From CAYYKK01 sp046351395 (GTDB lineage: Bacteria; Myxococcota_A; Polyangia; Polyangiales; Polyangiaceae): DNA of 64,000 nucleotides. Each line of letters opens with the position of its first letter. Position 1 is the first letter of the stretch. The stretch lies in the NCBI GenBank assembly GCA_046351395.1, contig JAXLYP010000005.1:62001-126000 (forward strand), read 5' to 3'. Shown one piece after another: positions 18,448 through 27,528 of this stretch. The translations under genes and the position numbers were made by a program. The notes beneath the pieces are model-generated. The model made no database searches, had not been told where the DNA came from, and saw only the letters and a list, made by a program, of their open reading frames with translations.

Positions 18448-20859
18448 TTACTTGAGCCACACCACGGTGACTCCGTCGCCGCCCTCGCGCGGCTCGCCGG
18501 GTCGCGAGCGCTCCACGTAAGGGCTCGCGCGCACCATGTCGCGGAGCTCGCGGCGGAGCGCGCCCGTGCCGTGGCCGTGAATCAAGAACGCCACACGCTT
18601 CGACGCGCCCACGCAGCGGTCGAGGAACTGCTCCGCGAGCGCGAGCGCCTCGTGGGCGCGCAGGCCGCGCAGATCGATCGTGTTGTCGCTCGTCTGCATC
18701 GGCACGTCCGAGTCCGACGCCGCATCGAAGACATGGAGAGAAGGCTTCTTCGCACGCGCGCCGCCGCTGGGGTCGGCGCCCTTGCCGGACTTCTGGCTCG
18801 TCGCTCGGCGCACCTCGGACGCGGATGTGAGCAGCTTGAGAGGCCCCGCGGCGACGCGGAGCTGCCCCCCGCTCAACACCTCGAGCACCTCCGCGTCGGT
18901 CTTGAGGCGCGGGACGAACACGCGCATCCCGACGGCTATTTCGCCCGCTTCGAGGACCGCGCGATCGGCGGGGACAGGCCGCGAGGAGTCGACCCGACCG
19001 CCGATGGATACGGCGCTCGCCGCGCCGTCGATCTGCCGCTCGATGGAGGCGAGGTCCCTCGCGTCGAGCTTCGCGGAGCGCAGTCGGACCTTCGCGGCCC
19101 GCACGTCCTCACGCGCCTGTCGCACCTCCGAGATCAAGCTGTTCGCCTCGCGCTCGACCGTCGCCGCCTCCTTTTTCTCGGCGCGCTCGCGCGCTGCGGC
19201 GAGCGACGCGCGCTCTTCCTCGAGCTCCTCCCTCGCGCGATCGAGATCGTCCTTCATCCGCTCGAGTCGGAGGCGGTCCTCGTCGAGCTTGCGGACGAGG
19301 GCGCTCAGCGTCGAGGACTCTGCCGAGAGGAGCGCCTCGGCGCGGCCGACGATCGCCTCGGGGATACCGAAGCGTCGAGCGACGACGAGCGCGCTCGACG
19401 CGCCCGCGACGCCGAGCGCGAGCCGAAACGTCGGGCTCATCGCTTGGAGATCGAAGCCGACGGACGCGTTCCGAAAGCGGGCGTCCTCGAGCGCGACGAC
19501 CTTGAGCCTCTCGTAGTGCGTGGTGCACGCGACCGCGCCCCCGCGCGCGACGAGGGACTCGAGGACGGCCGTCGCGAGCGCCTCGCCCTCGCGCGGGTCC
19601 GTCCCGGAGGCGAGCTCGTCGAGCAGGACGAGGGTGCCGACGTGCGTGTGCTCCACGATGTCCGCGAGGTTCCGCACGTGGGCGCTGAACGTGGAGAGGT
19701 TCTTCGTGAGGCTCTGATCGTCCCCGACGTCCGTCAGGACTTCGTCGAAGAGGCCGATCGTCGAGTCACGCCCTGCGGGGATGGGGAGCCCCGCGCGCAC
19801 CATGAGCGCCGCGAGGCCCACCGTCTTCAGCGCGACGGTCTTTCCCCCGGCGTTGGGCCCCGAGACGACGAGCGCGGAGCCGGAGGCGAGCTCGATGTCG
19901 CTCGGGACGACGCTCGTCCCGTCGAGCGCGAGGATCGGGTGGCGCGCCTTTCGGAGGGCGACCGTCGCCCCGTCCGCGAGGATGGGGAACGACAGATCGA
20001 GGTCCTGTCGCAGGTCCGCGGACGCTCCGCGAAGATCAGCGTGCGCGAGCGCTTCGAGCGCGTCCGCGAGCGGGTCGACCGAAGCGGCGACGAGGCCGGA
20101 GAGGCGCGCGAGGATCGCGTCCTCCTCGGCTTTGACCTGGGCGTCGAGCACCTTTTGCCGGTTGCCCATCGGGACGATGACGCGTGGCTCGACGAAGAGC
20201 GTGCCGCCTCCCGCGCTCGCGCTGTGGACGATCCCCGGGAACCGCTCGTGCGCGTCGGCGCGCACGGGCAGGACGTATCGCCCCTCGCGCTCGGTGAAGA
20301 ACCCGTCCTGGAGGATGTCCTTGTACCGACCGATGAGCTCGTCGAGCCTCGCGAGGATCCGGGCCCGCCCCGAGCGCCGCTCGGAGCGGAGATCGGCGAG
20401 CCGCTGCGACGCGCGATCGGAGAGCGTCCCGTCCGCCTCGAAGCAGCGATCGAGCTCCTCGAGGAGCGCGTCGAGATCCGGGCTCGAATCGCACGCCGCG
20501 GAGAGCTTCGGGATCTCTTCCCGGCGCGCGCGGACGAACCGACGGAGCGCGCGGGCGTGCCCGAGAGCGAGGAGGATCGCGGTGAGCTCCTCGCTCGAGA
20601 GCAGCGCGCCGACGCGGGCGCGCGCGAGGGCGTCCTCGAGGGGCGGCGTCGCGCTGCGCGGCAGCGGCGATCCCGCCTCGACGAGCGCGGTCGCCTCGCG
20701 CACCTCGGCGAGCGCGCGAACGACGCCCGCTCGGTCCAGGAACGGCAGCGCGAGGGCCCGTGATCGCCCCGCGTCGCTCGCGCACCGATCCGCGAGCGCG
20801 CGGAGGATGCGGGGGAACTCGAGATCGGCGGCCGTCTTCGGGGGGCACGGAGAGCTCAT
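18448..20859 (-). CDS. mutS2: MutS2 family ATPase with Smr nuclease domain
   Basis: A protein of 803 residues. Core and clamp helices precede an ABC-type ATPase with Walker A GPNAGGKT (about 335), DDQSLTKNLSTFSAH and Walker B LVLLDELASGTDP. A coiled coil of about 110 charged residues follows, then a KOW-like strand region. The C-terminal Smr domain has IDLRG and the HGHGTGALR loop. MutS2 does not repair mismatches; it acts on branched DNA and rescues collided ribosomes in bacteria studied. Length and motifs are all normal. Confidence 0.93.
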   Translation of the reverse strand: MSSPCPPKTAADLEFPRILRALADRCASDAGRSRALALPFLDRAGVVRALAEVREATALVEAGSPLPRSATPPLEDALARARVGALLSSEELTAILLALGHARALRRFVRARREEIPKLSAACDSSPDLDALLEELDRCFEADGTLSDRASQRLADLRSERRSGRARILARLDELIGRYKDILQDGFFTEREGRYVLPVRADAHERFPGIVHSASAGGGTLFVEPRVIVPMGNRQKVLDAQVKAEEDAILARLSGLVAASVDPLADALEALAHADLRGASADLRQDLDLSFPILADGATVALRKARHPILALDGTSVVPSDIELASGSALVVSGPNAGGKTVALKTVGLAALMVRAGLPIPAGRDSTIGLFDEVLTDVGDDQSLTKNLSTFSAHVRNLADIVEHTHVGTLVLLDELASGTDPREGEALATAVLESLVARGGAVACTTHYERLKVVALEDARFRNASVGFDLQAMSPTFRLALGVAGASSALVVARRFGIPEAIVGRAEALLSAESSTLSALVRKLDEDRLRLERMKDDLDRAREELEEERASLAAARERAEKKEAATVEREANSLISEVRQAREDVRAAKVRLRSAKLDARDLASIERQIDGAASAVSIGGRVDSSRPVPADRAVLEAGEIAVGMRVFVPRLKTDAEVLEVLSGGQLRVAAGPLKLLTSASEVRRATSQKSGKGADPSGGARAKKPSLHVFDAASDSDVPMQTSDNTIDLRGLRAHEALALAEQFLDRCVGASKRVAFLIHGHGTGALRRELRDMVRASPYVERSRPGEPREGGDGVTVVWLK

Positions 20860-21048
20860 GGATGGGCTCGGAGGTCGTGCGTGAGGAGAGCGCGCTCCGT
20901 CATCACGCGCGCGGGCAGGGTGGACACGGGTCGGTCGAGCGGGCGAGCGCGCGGCGCGCGCCGCAACAAGGCCGCTCGTCGGCTCCGTTCGCGGAGCCCC
21001 GAGGAGGAGCGGCCGAGGAGAGCACCCGCCCCGGTGAGCCCAAGGAGC

Positions 21049-22878
21049 TCATGCGTCCTGCGGGTCTTTCGCCACCCCTCCCGCTGCGCTCGGCATCGGG
21101 TTCTGTTCTTTCTCGAGGTACCGAAAGATCGTGCGCGGATCGACGCCCAGGTCGCGCGCCGTTTGCGTGCGGTTGCCGTTGTTCCGCTCGAGCGCCTCGA
21201 GGACGTACTTCCGCTGAAACTCCTCCTTGGCCTTCTCGAGGGGCATGATCCCCACGTCCTCGGCGGCGCCGAGGTCGAGATCCTCCGGAGAGAGGAGCGT
21301 TTGGTCGCAGAGCACGAGCGCCTTCTTGAGTCGGTTCTCGAGCTGCCGGATGTTTCCAGGCCACGCATATTTGCGGATCGAGGCGAGCGCCGAGGGGCTG
21401 AACCCCTTGACCGAGCTCGAGAGCTCTTCGGCGTATTTCGTGAGGAGGGAGCGGGCGATGATCATCACGTCGTCCCCTCGGTCCCGGAGCGGGGGGAGCC
21501 AGAGGTTCACGACGTTGAGGCGGTAATAGAGGTCTTCTCGGAAGTTGCCGGCGCGGATCTCCTCTTCGAGGTTCCGGTTGGTCGCGGCGACGACGCGGAT
21601 GTCGACCTTCTCGGGTTTCGAGTCACCGACGCGCATGACGACCCGTTCCTGAAGCGCGCGCAGCAACTTCACCTGGAGGTTCAGCGGGAGCTCGCCGATC
21701 TCGTCCAGGAACAGGGTGCCCTTGTCCGCGACCTGGAATTTGCCCGGGCGCGAGACGACCGCGCCCGTGAACGCGCCCTTCACGTGGCCGAAGAGCTCGC
21801 TCTCGATGAGGTTCTCGGGGATCGCGCCGCAGTTGATGACCACGAAGGGCCCGTCCGCGCGCTGGCTGCGGCGGTGGATCTCCTTCGCGATGAGCTCCTT
21901 GCCGGTGCCCGTCTCGCCCGTGATGAGGACGCTGATGTCCGTCGAGGCGACCTTCTGGAGCTTCCGAAACACCTCCATCATGCTCGGGCAGCTGCCGATG
22001 ATCTCTCCGAAGCGCTTGTCCTTGAGCTCCCCCTGGAGCTTCGCCTTGTCCGCGCGGAGGGCGTTCAGGAGCATCGCGTTCTGGAGGATGAGCGACGCTT
22101 GCGAGGCGAAGATCGCGAGGAGCTCGAGCTGCGTCCGTTCGAAGAGGTGCTTCACCTTGTCGTTGCCGACGTAGAGGGCCCCGATGACCTCGCCCTGGCT
22201 CACGAGCGGGGCGCACATGACGCTCGAGAGCTTCATCGCGATGACCGACTCGCTCTGGCCGAACGTCGTGTCGGCGAGCGCGTCGCTCACGATGACCGGG
22301 CGGCCGCTCGAGACGACCTGGCGGACGATGCTGTCGCTGATCGCGCCGCCCGCGTCGACGAGCGCCTCCTTGCGGACGTTGCGCGCGGCGCGGACGACGA
22401 GCTTCCGATCCCCGGACTGCGGGCCGCCTTTTCCTTCGGGCACCATGTCCGCGCCGTCGAGCAGGATCAGGAACCCCTTCTGCGCGTGGGTGAGCTCGAT
22501 GACGTCGTCGAGCATGGCCTCGAGGACTTCGTCCACGCTGCGCCGGTTGATGAGCTTCTCGCTGAACGCGTAGAGCTTGCGGACGCCCGCGACCTCCCCC
22601 AGCCCGGTCTCCGCCTTGGGATCGCGCGGGACGGGCTGCTCCTCGGCGGGTGCGGGGCGCTGCTTGCCCTCGGCGAACATCGAGAACACGAACTCGGACG
22701 TGCCGAGCAGCACCGAGTCGTTGTGCGTGAGGCGCGCGCGGCGCTTCCGCTTCTTGTTGATCTGGATGTCCGCGTTCGTGTCGATCTCTTCGAGGAAGTC
22801 GCGCCCGTCGAACACGATCTTGAGCGTGTGGTCGGCGACTCCCTGGCCCTTCAACGGCACGTCGTCGGAGATGCGCAC
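21049..22878 (-). CDS. Sigma-54-dependent transcriptional activator (truncated FHA, GAF, AAA+, Fis-type HTH)
   Basis: A protein of 609 residues from GTG. Residues 1-60 look like the second half of an FHA domain (LLGTSEFVFSMF). A GAF domain spans about 110-250. The AAA+ domain has Walker A GETGTGKE (about 319), the sigma-54 contact loop GAFTGA (about 369) and LFLDEIGELP. A Fis-type HTH with NRTQTARDLGVDPRTIFRYL ends the protein. The class activates sigma-54 promoters when its sensory domains fire; FHA would read phospho-threonine, fitting the many Ser/Thr kinases here. The missing first half of the FHA is found just upstream, out of frame (22879-22956). Confidence 0.85.
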   Translation of the reverse strand: MRISDDVPLKGQGVADHTLKIVFDGRDFLEEIDTNADIQINKKRKRRARLTHNDSVLLGTSEFVFSMFAEGKQRPAPAEEQPVPRDPKAETGLGEVAGVRKLYAFSEKLINRRSVDEVLEAMLDDVIELTHAQKGFLILLDGADMVPEGKGGPQSGDRKLVVRAARNVRKEALVDAGGAISDSIVRQVVSSGRPVIVSDALADTTFGQSESVIAMKLSSVMCAPLVSQGEVIGALYVGNDKVKHLFERTQLELLAIFASQASLILQNAMLLNALRADKAKLQGELKDKRFGEIIGSCPSMMEVFRKLQKVASTDISVLITGETGTGKELIAKEIHRRSQRADGPFVVINCGAIPENLIESELFGHVKGAFTGAVVSRPGKFQVADKGTLFLDEIGELPLNLQVKLLRALQERVVMRVGDSKPEKVDIRVVAATNRNLEEEIRAGNFREDLYYRLNVVNLWLPPLRDRGDDVMIIARSLLTKYAEELSSSVKGFSPSALASIRKYAWPGNIRQLENRLKKALVLCDQTLLSPEDLDLGAAEDVGIMPLEKAKEEFQRKYVLEALERNNGNRTQTARDLGVDPRTIFRYLEKEQNPMPSAAGGVAKDPQDA

Positions 22879-22956
22879 GGCCCAGCGTCGTCATCGGTCG
22901 GTGGACGGCGTAGAGCGCTGGCGATTCTGCGGGAGGAGGAGCTTCAGCGTCGGCAT
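22879..22956 (-). pseudogene. Broken 5' end of the sigma-54 activator (first half of FHA domain)
   Basis: From the ATG at 22954-22956 the frame reads MPTLKLLLPQNRQR and then runs to a TGA, in the same frame as the downstream gene. A second frame between them encodes ALYAVHRPMTTLGRA, a typical FHA start including the GR motif. One missing base after the CAG of QNRQ, plus a loss of about 17 bp after LGR, would explain both shifts and restore the downstream frame. A true mutation or a sequence error is possible. Confidence 0.6.
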
Positions 22957-23009
22957 GTGTGAAGCATCATAGTGGGTTTCACGTAGGCCTTGTGTCCTAT
23001 CATGGGAGC

Positions 23010-23830
23010 ATGTCGTCCGATGGTGCGGTCACGTTCGCGATTCTTAACGCGCTCGCCGCCTCCGCGCTGCTCCAGTCCGTCTGCGACGAGCTCGGCGGGA
23101 AGCGCTGCGGGAAATCCATCAAGCCCCTCGTCCTCCGATCGTACGAGAAGCCTGTCGGGTTCATGCGCGCCGGGGAGTCCACGTGGCGTGGGCGCCACCG
23201 CTCATCGCGATCGACCTCGAGCGTGAGGCGCAGGCGAACATCTCCCTGCGCGCGGCGCGCGGGCCGGCTCGACTACATGAGTTTCCCGCGATGCGGCGTG
23301 GTCGAGAGGAAGGCCTTCGCGCATCGAGACGATGAAGGATCTCGTCGGCAAGCGTCGTGCGGGTCGCGAAGGAGAGCTCCGCAAGGTACGTCGTGCCGCG
23401 GATGCAGATCGCGGCGGAGGGCCTCGACCCGGACACGATCTTCAGCGAACAGACGTTCCGTCGAACGCACGAGGCCGTGGTGAAAGCGGTCCAAGCGGGC
23501 GAGGCGGACGTCGGGGCGACGTTCGCGTCCTTCGGCGCGAACGCGACCGCACCGACGACGGCGGGGTGGCTCGAGGTGTCGATCCCGAACGAGGAGATCC
23601 ACGTCATCGCGACGGCCGGCCCCATCCCGAGCGACGTGATCGCCATGAGCAAGGAGCTCGCGGCGGACACCGCGAAGCTTCTCTCGGAGGCGCTCCGCGA
23701 CCTGGGTCAGCCCGTGAAATTGCTGCTCGGGGCGGAGAGCTTCGAAAAGCCGGACAGCGCACATTTCGACGCGCTCAGGAAGCTGGCGTCCGCCGCGGCC
23801 TCCCACGCGGATGGGGCCCGCGCAAAGTAG
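23010..23830 (+). pseudogene. PhnD-like phosphate/phosphonate ABC transporter substrate-binding protein, frameshifted
   Basis: The family sequence can be followed through at least four frame changes. The first frame gives SYEKPVGFMRAGE (to about 23178), the next HVAWAPPLIAIDLERE (from 23180), then RLDYMS (about 23265), then RIETMKDLVGKR (about 23320-23350). The last frame is open to 23830 with RVAKESSARYVVPRMQIAA, DPDTIFSE and EADVGATFASF. The intact protein would be about 275 residues. No signal peptide is seen. Such proteins bind oxyanions or related ligands. The second half is clean, so damage is confined to about 23170-23360. It may be decayed or mis-sequenced. Confidence 0.7.
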
Positions 23831-23882
23831 CCCTGTCGTCAAGACTTGAAGCCCGGCCGCCAGCAACCGAGAAGGCGGCCCG

Positions 23883-25301
23883 ATGAACCGACAAGGCCTC
23901 TCCTCCATCCTCGCGGTCGCCCTCTTTGCGGCACCCCTCGGCGCCTGCAGCTCGAAGTCCGGAGCGAAGGCCGAGCCGTCCTCGAGCGCCGAGACCTCGA
24001 AGTCGACGTCCTCCGCGAAGCCGACTTCGTCCGAATCCCCGCGCGCGAACACGAGCGCGGTCACGAGCGCGGTGGCGGAGCCGCCGAAGCCCGCTGGAAA
24101 GCTCGACCCGAAAGCGGCAGGTCCTGCGTTCTTCTACTTCGCGGGCGCCGGCACCTACATGATGGATTCGAGCGGCAAGCTCACGAAGATCGGCGACTAC
24201 ACCCTCGATGGCGCCGACTTCGGCCCGGACGGGCGCGTCTACCTGGGCGGCATCAACCAGTTCGTCGTGGAGGGGGGCAAGGCGACGAAGCTGGAGGCGC
24301 CGGGCTCGAAGCTCGCCGCGGGACCGGACGGGACCGTGTGGACGGTGACGTACCAGCAAGAGGTCGCGAAGCAGGACGCGTCCGGGACGTGGACGAAAGA
24401 GAAGATCCCGGGGTCGGACGAGGAGCACGTCTCGAACATCGCGGTCGACGCGAAGGGGGACATCTACGCGGCCTCGATGAACAAGATCTTCGCGAAGCGC
24501 AGCGGCACGTGGAGCACGAAGGACGTGAAGGAGCTCTTCAAGAACACGGAGTCCCTGTACGTGGCGGATCTCATCGTGTTCGGGGGCGAGGTCTACGTCG
24601 TCACGGGGCACGGCGTCGTCACGCTCGACGGCAAGGAGCTCAAGGTCCCGCAGGAGTACGGCTTCACCTCGCTCTCGGACGGCGGCGTGCGCGCGTTCGA
24701 CGGGACGCTCGCGATGAAGTCGAGCAACGGCATCCTCATCATCACTCCCGACGGAAAGATCACCGAGAAGAGGACCGAGTCCCTGCCCGTGAAGGGATCG
24801 CTCATCGACGCGTTCGCCTTGGACACGCAGGGCCGAAGGTGGATCGGCGCGGGCGATCAGCTCTACATCCTCGACAAGGACGACAAGGTCCTGCAGACGT
24901 GGCCCGTGGGATCGATCCCCGGAGATCTGAGCTTCGTCTACGTCGTCGGGGCCGGCCCCGAGCTCCCGCCCGCGCCGGACCCCGTCGTGAAGGCGAACGT
25001 GAAGGGCCGCATCGTCGTCGACGGCGCGCCCGTGAAGAACTCGGAGTTCGTCGCGTGCGGCTCACCGAGCATGATCATCACCGGCGCCACGCCTTGCTCC
25101 GGTCAGACCGTCGAGCTCTCGGGCAAGACCGACGACAACGGCGCCTTCCTCCTGAAGGACGTCCCCCGCGCGCGCTTCGGCTTCGCATGGAAGGACGGCG
25201 GGAAGTGGAAGATCACGCTCGGCCTGGCCGACTCGTGCTGCACCAAGATCACCGACGGCCAGGAGTTCGACATGGGCGACCTCACGGTGAAGTCGAACTA
25301 G
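23883..25301 (+). CDS. Lipoprotein with beta-propeller-like repeats and C-terminal carboxypeptidase-regulatory-like domain
   Basis: A protein of 472 residues. The lipobox is APLGAC (Cys about 22), followed by a Ser/Thr/Lys-rich linker to about residue 75. The main part has repeating strand pairs with Asp/Gly turns (DGADFGPDGRVYLGG, LAAGPDGTVWTV, NIAVDAKGDIYAA), typical of SMP-30/NHL-like propellers. The last 100 residues (VKGRIVVDGAPV ... TDDNGAFLLKDVP) resemble a carboxypeptidase-regulatory-like beta sandwich with paired Cys. It is probably surface-exposed. AAGG lies about 10 nt before the ATG. Confidence 0.75.
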   Translation: MNRQGLSSILAVALFAAPLGACSSKSGAKAEPSSSAETSKSTSSAKPTSSESPRANTSAVTSAVAEPPKPAGKLDPKAAGPAFFYFAGAGTYMMDSSGKLTKIGDYTLDGADFGPDGRVYLGGINQFVVEGGKATKLEAPGSKLAAGPDGTVWTVTYQQEVAKQDASGTWTKEKIPGSDEEHVSNIAVDAKGDIYAASMNKIFAKRSGTWSTKDVKELFKNTESLYVADLIVFGGEVYVVTGHGVVTLDGKELKVPQEYGFTSLSDGGVRAFDGTLAMKSSNGILIITPDGKITEKRTESLPVKGSLIDAFALDTQGRRWIGAGDQLYILDKDDKVLQTWPVGSIPGDLSFVYVVGAGPELPPAPDPVVKANVKGRIVVDGAPVKNSEFVACGSPSMIITGATPCSGQTVELSGKTDDNGAFLLKDVPRARFGFAWKDGGKWKITLGLADSCCTKITDGQEFDMGDLTVKSN

Positions 25302-25437
25302 CGGACGAGCGGCGGCCCATCCACGAAGGACCTCGCGGTTTTCGCGTCGCCGCGCACGCGTCACGGGAGTCGCTTCGACGCGATAGAGCTCCTGCGTTTG
25401 TCGGTTTCGCAGGGCGAAGACAGCGTATCGTACGCCC

Positions 25438-25896
25438 ATGAGTGGGAGGGGGGCGGGGTGCCCACGGTGCGGCTCGTTCGATGTGCGGACTTCCGTCCGC
25501 AAGGACGAGGTCACGATTCGAGCGCCGATGTCGTGCCTCGCCTGCGGGCACCGCTGGGAGCCAGCGACGCCGAGGTGGGCGCTCGTCTTGATGGCGGTGT
25601 TCCTCGTCGTCGTCGGCGGTGTGATGGCCGTCGGCATCGTTCTCGCGCTGCAAAGCCCGAAGACGGCCGCGAGCAGCAGCAAACGCGGCGCGGTTTGGTT
25701 CTACGCGGGCTTCGAAGTGTTCATCGTGAGCGCGCTCGTCGTCGTGATCCGCCGCATCGCGCGCCCTCCCCCGCCCGCCGGTCCGCCGCCGCCTCCGCAA
25801 ATCGACACGGGTGAGCGTGAGCGCTCGGGCGCGGGCCGAACGCGCTCGCCCAGGTCCGCGAGTGAGTCCTCCGCGAACGGCGACCGGAAGGTGTAG
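25438..25896 (+). CDS. Small membrane protein with N-terminal zinc ribbon
   Basis: A protein of 152 residues. CPRCGS and, later, CLACGHRW form a four-Cys zinc ribbon (residues 8-38). Two membrane helices follow (about 47-70 and 86-105), then a Pro-rich and charged tail. Zinc-ribbon membrane proteins of this size are common in myxobacteria and mostly uncharacterised. It lies between a lipoprotein and a TerB-like gene on the same strand. Confidence 0.65.
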   Translation: MSGRGAGCPRCGSFDVRTSVRKDEVTIRAPMSCLACGHRWEPATPRWALVLMAVFLVVVGGVMAVGIVLALQSPKTAASSSKRGAVWFYAGFEVFIVSALVVVIRRIARPPPPAGPPPPPQIDTGERERSGAGRTRSPRSASESSANGDRKV

Positions 25897-25980
25897 GGTC
25901 GCGCCGCAGCCTCGCGTGATCGATAGATCGCGCCGAGCGCCGGTCGGGATCGGCTTATGCTCCCGCCCTGCAAGGAAAGG

Positions 25981-26442
25981 ATGATCGACATGGCACTCGC
26001 GCTCCCCAAAGAGGCTTTCTTCGCGCTCGCCGCCCTGGGGTGGGTGGACGGCAGCATGCGCAAGGACGAGAAGGTCGGGCTGTCGCGCGCGGCGAAGGAG
26101 TGCGGCATCTCGGGGGACGATCTCGCCGCAGTGGAGAGCGCGCTCTCGAGGGAGACCCGCCTCGACGAGTTCGTCCCGGGCGACATGACGGAGTGGCAGC
26201 GCGTGCTGACGTACTCGATCGGCGTGTGGCTCACGCGGCTCGACGGGATCCAGAGCACGGAGGAGCACAAGCTCCTCGCGGATCTGGCGAAGCGATTGGA
26301 CCTCCAGAAGGCGATCTGCGACCGCGCAGCGGCCGCGGCCCTCGACATCGCGGCGCTCCCGACGGGTCGCCCCGACACGTTCGAGTTCGACAAACTCGCG
26401 GCGCGCCTCGCAGAGAAGCTCCCCCAGGTCGCGAAGGGCTGA
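25981..26442 (+). CDS. TerB-like helical protein
   Basis: A protein of 153 residues; the ATG at 25981 has AAGGA about 5 nt upstream. It is all-helical with acidic turns (WVDGSMRKDEK, LTRLDGIQSTEEHKLL) in the repeating pattern of TerB/tellurite-resistance-type domains, which may bind metal. No ter operon is near, so tellurite resistance is not implied. Probably cytoplasmic. Confidence 0.6.
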   Translation: MIDMALALPKEAFFALAALGWVDGSMRKDEKVGLSRAAKECGISGDDLAAVESALSRETRLDEFVPGDMTEWQRVLTYSIGVWLTRLDGIQSTEEHKLLADLAKRLDLQKAICDRAAAAALDIAALPTGRPDTFEFDKLAARLAEKLPQVAKG

Positions 26443-26451
26443 TCGAAACCC

Positions 26452-27519
26452 TCAGTGCACGGTGTGCCACGCGCCGTCGTGCTGGACGCGCTCCGGACTC
26501 GGAGGACGAACGATCATCGGCTCGGCTTCTTCGGCCTTTCCGAGGATCGGATCGATCAGCTCGAGCGCGGGCCCCTGCACGAGCTCGCGCGCCCGCTGCC
26601 GCGCCGCCCGGCGGCGCGAGCGGCGTGCGAACGCCATGACGCCGAGCGCGACGCCGAGGGCGATGCCGATGGAGAGCACGCTCACCCAAGCGACGCGCCC
26701 GGTGATGCGATCACGAACCCGGCGGTCGAGCTCGCCCGGACCGCCAGCGGCGCCGTCGATCGCGTCCTCGAACGTCGCCCCGTTCCGCATCGCGCTGACC
26801 CACTCCTGCATCCCGCGACCGCTCTTCGTCTCCGTGAGGTAGCGCGCGGCCTCGGCCGCGAACGCTTCTGTCAGCGGCGTGTCGGCGTCCGCGAGATCGG
26901 CGGCGCGCGGGACGTCCCCTCGAAGGCCCGCCCACACGAGCGTCGATGAGTGACCGAGCTCCGAGAGGTGCGCGAACTGCGCGGCGTACCCTTCGATGAA
27001 CCACGGCGACGCGCCGACAGGGACGGCATCGAGGAGCGCGAGGCGAGCGAGCTGATAGCGGAGCGTGGCCTCCAAGTCCCGCTGGGCGCCGTCCGTCCCC
27101 GGGCCCGCGCTGAGGACGATGAGTCGATCCGCGGGGACGAGGAGCCCGCCGCGGGCGGTGACGCGCGCCGGATCCAGTAGATCACTGGACTCGGACGCGC
27201 CCTCCAAGACCGCGAGCTGCGGCAGCTCGACGTCGAGACCCGCGATCCGGATTTCGACGTCCATCGACGACGCGCGACCGAGCTGCCAATCGAGCTCGGC
27301 GCGCGCGGCGCCGATCTCGGGGACGAGGCGCTCGACGCGCTCACGCGCCGACGGGTGATAGGCGATCGCGAACCCCGGTCCGACCGCGGTGGAGTACTCG
27401 GGCGGCAGAGGCGGAGGGATGGCGCGCGCTTCGGTCGGGAGCGCGAGGCCGACGAGCAGGAGCGCGAACGGCAAGAGCGCCGAGATCCGGGCGAGGTGGG
27501 TGAAGCGAGCCGAGGCCAC
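26452..27519 (-). CDS. Peptidase-MA-like membrane protein lacking the zinc site
   Basis: A protein of 355 residues with a signal peptide (cleavage near ARA, about 32) and one membrane helix near 280-300 with a basic cytoplasmic tail. The external domain has the gluzincin layout, ending in PWFIEGYAAQ, where families have WFxEG with the third zinc ligand. The usual HExxH helix is here LRYQLARLAL: Tyr, Gln and Arg replace the metal and catalytic residues. It should not hydrolyse peptides by that mechanism. It is the third gene of a minus-strand operon, 9 bp after a lipoprotein gene. Confidence 0.65.
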   Translation of the reverse strand: MASARFTHLARISALLPFALLLVGLALPTEARAIPPPLPPEYSTAVGPGFAIAYHPSARERVERLVPEIGAARAELDWQLGRASSMDVEIRIAGLDVELPQLAVLEGASESSDLLDPARVTARGGLLVPADRLIVLSAGPGTDGAQRDLEATLRYQLARLALLDAVPVGASPWFIEGYAAQFAHLSELGHSSTLVWAGLRGDVPRAADLADADTPLTEAFAAEAARYLTETKSGRGMQEWVSAMRNGATFEDAIDGAAGGPGELDRRVRDRITGRVAWVSVLSIGIALGVALGVMAFARRSRRRAARQRARELVQGPALELIDPILGKAEEAEPMIVRPPSPERVQHDGAWHTVH

Positions 27520-27528
27520 GGCGACGCT

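Noticed and set aside
18571..20763. 730-codon plus-strand frame opposite mutS2
   Set aside because: Shadow of MutS2 codons; no recognisable domain.
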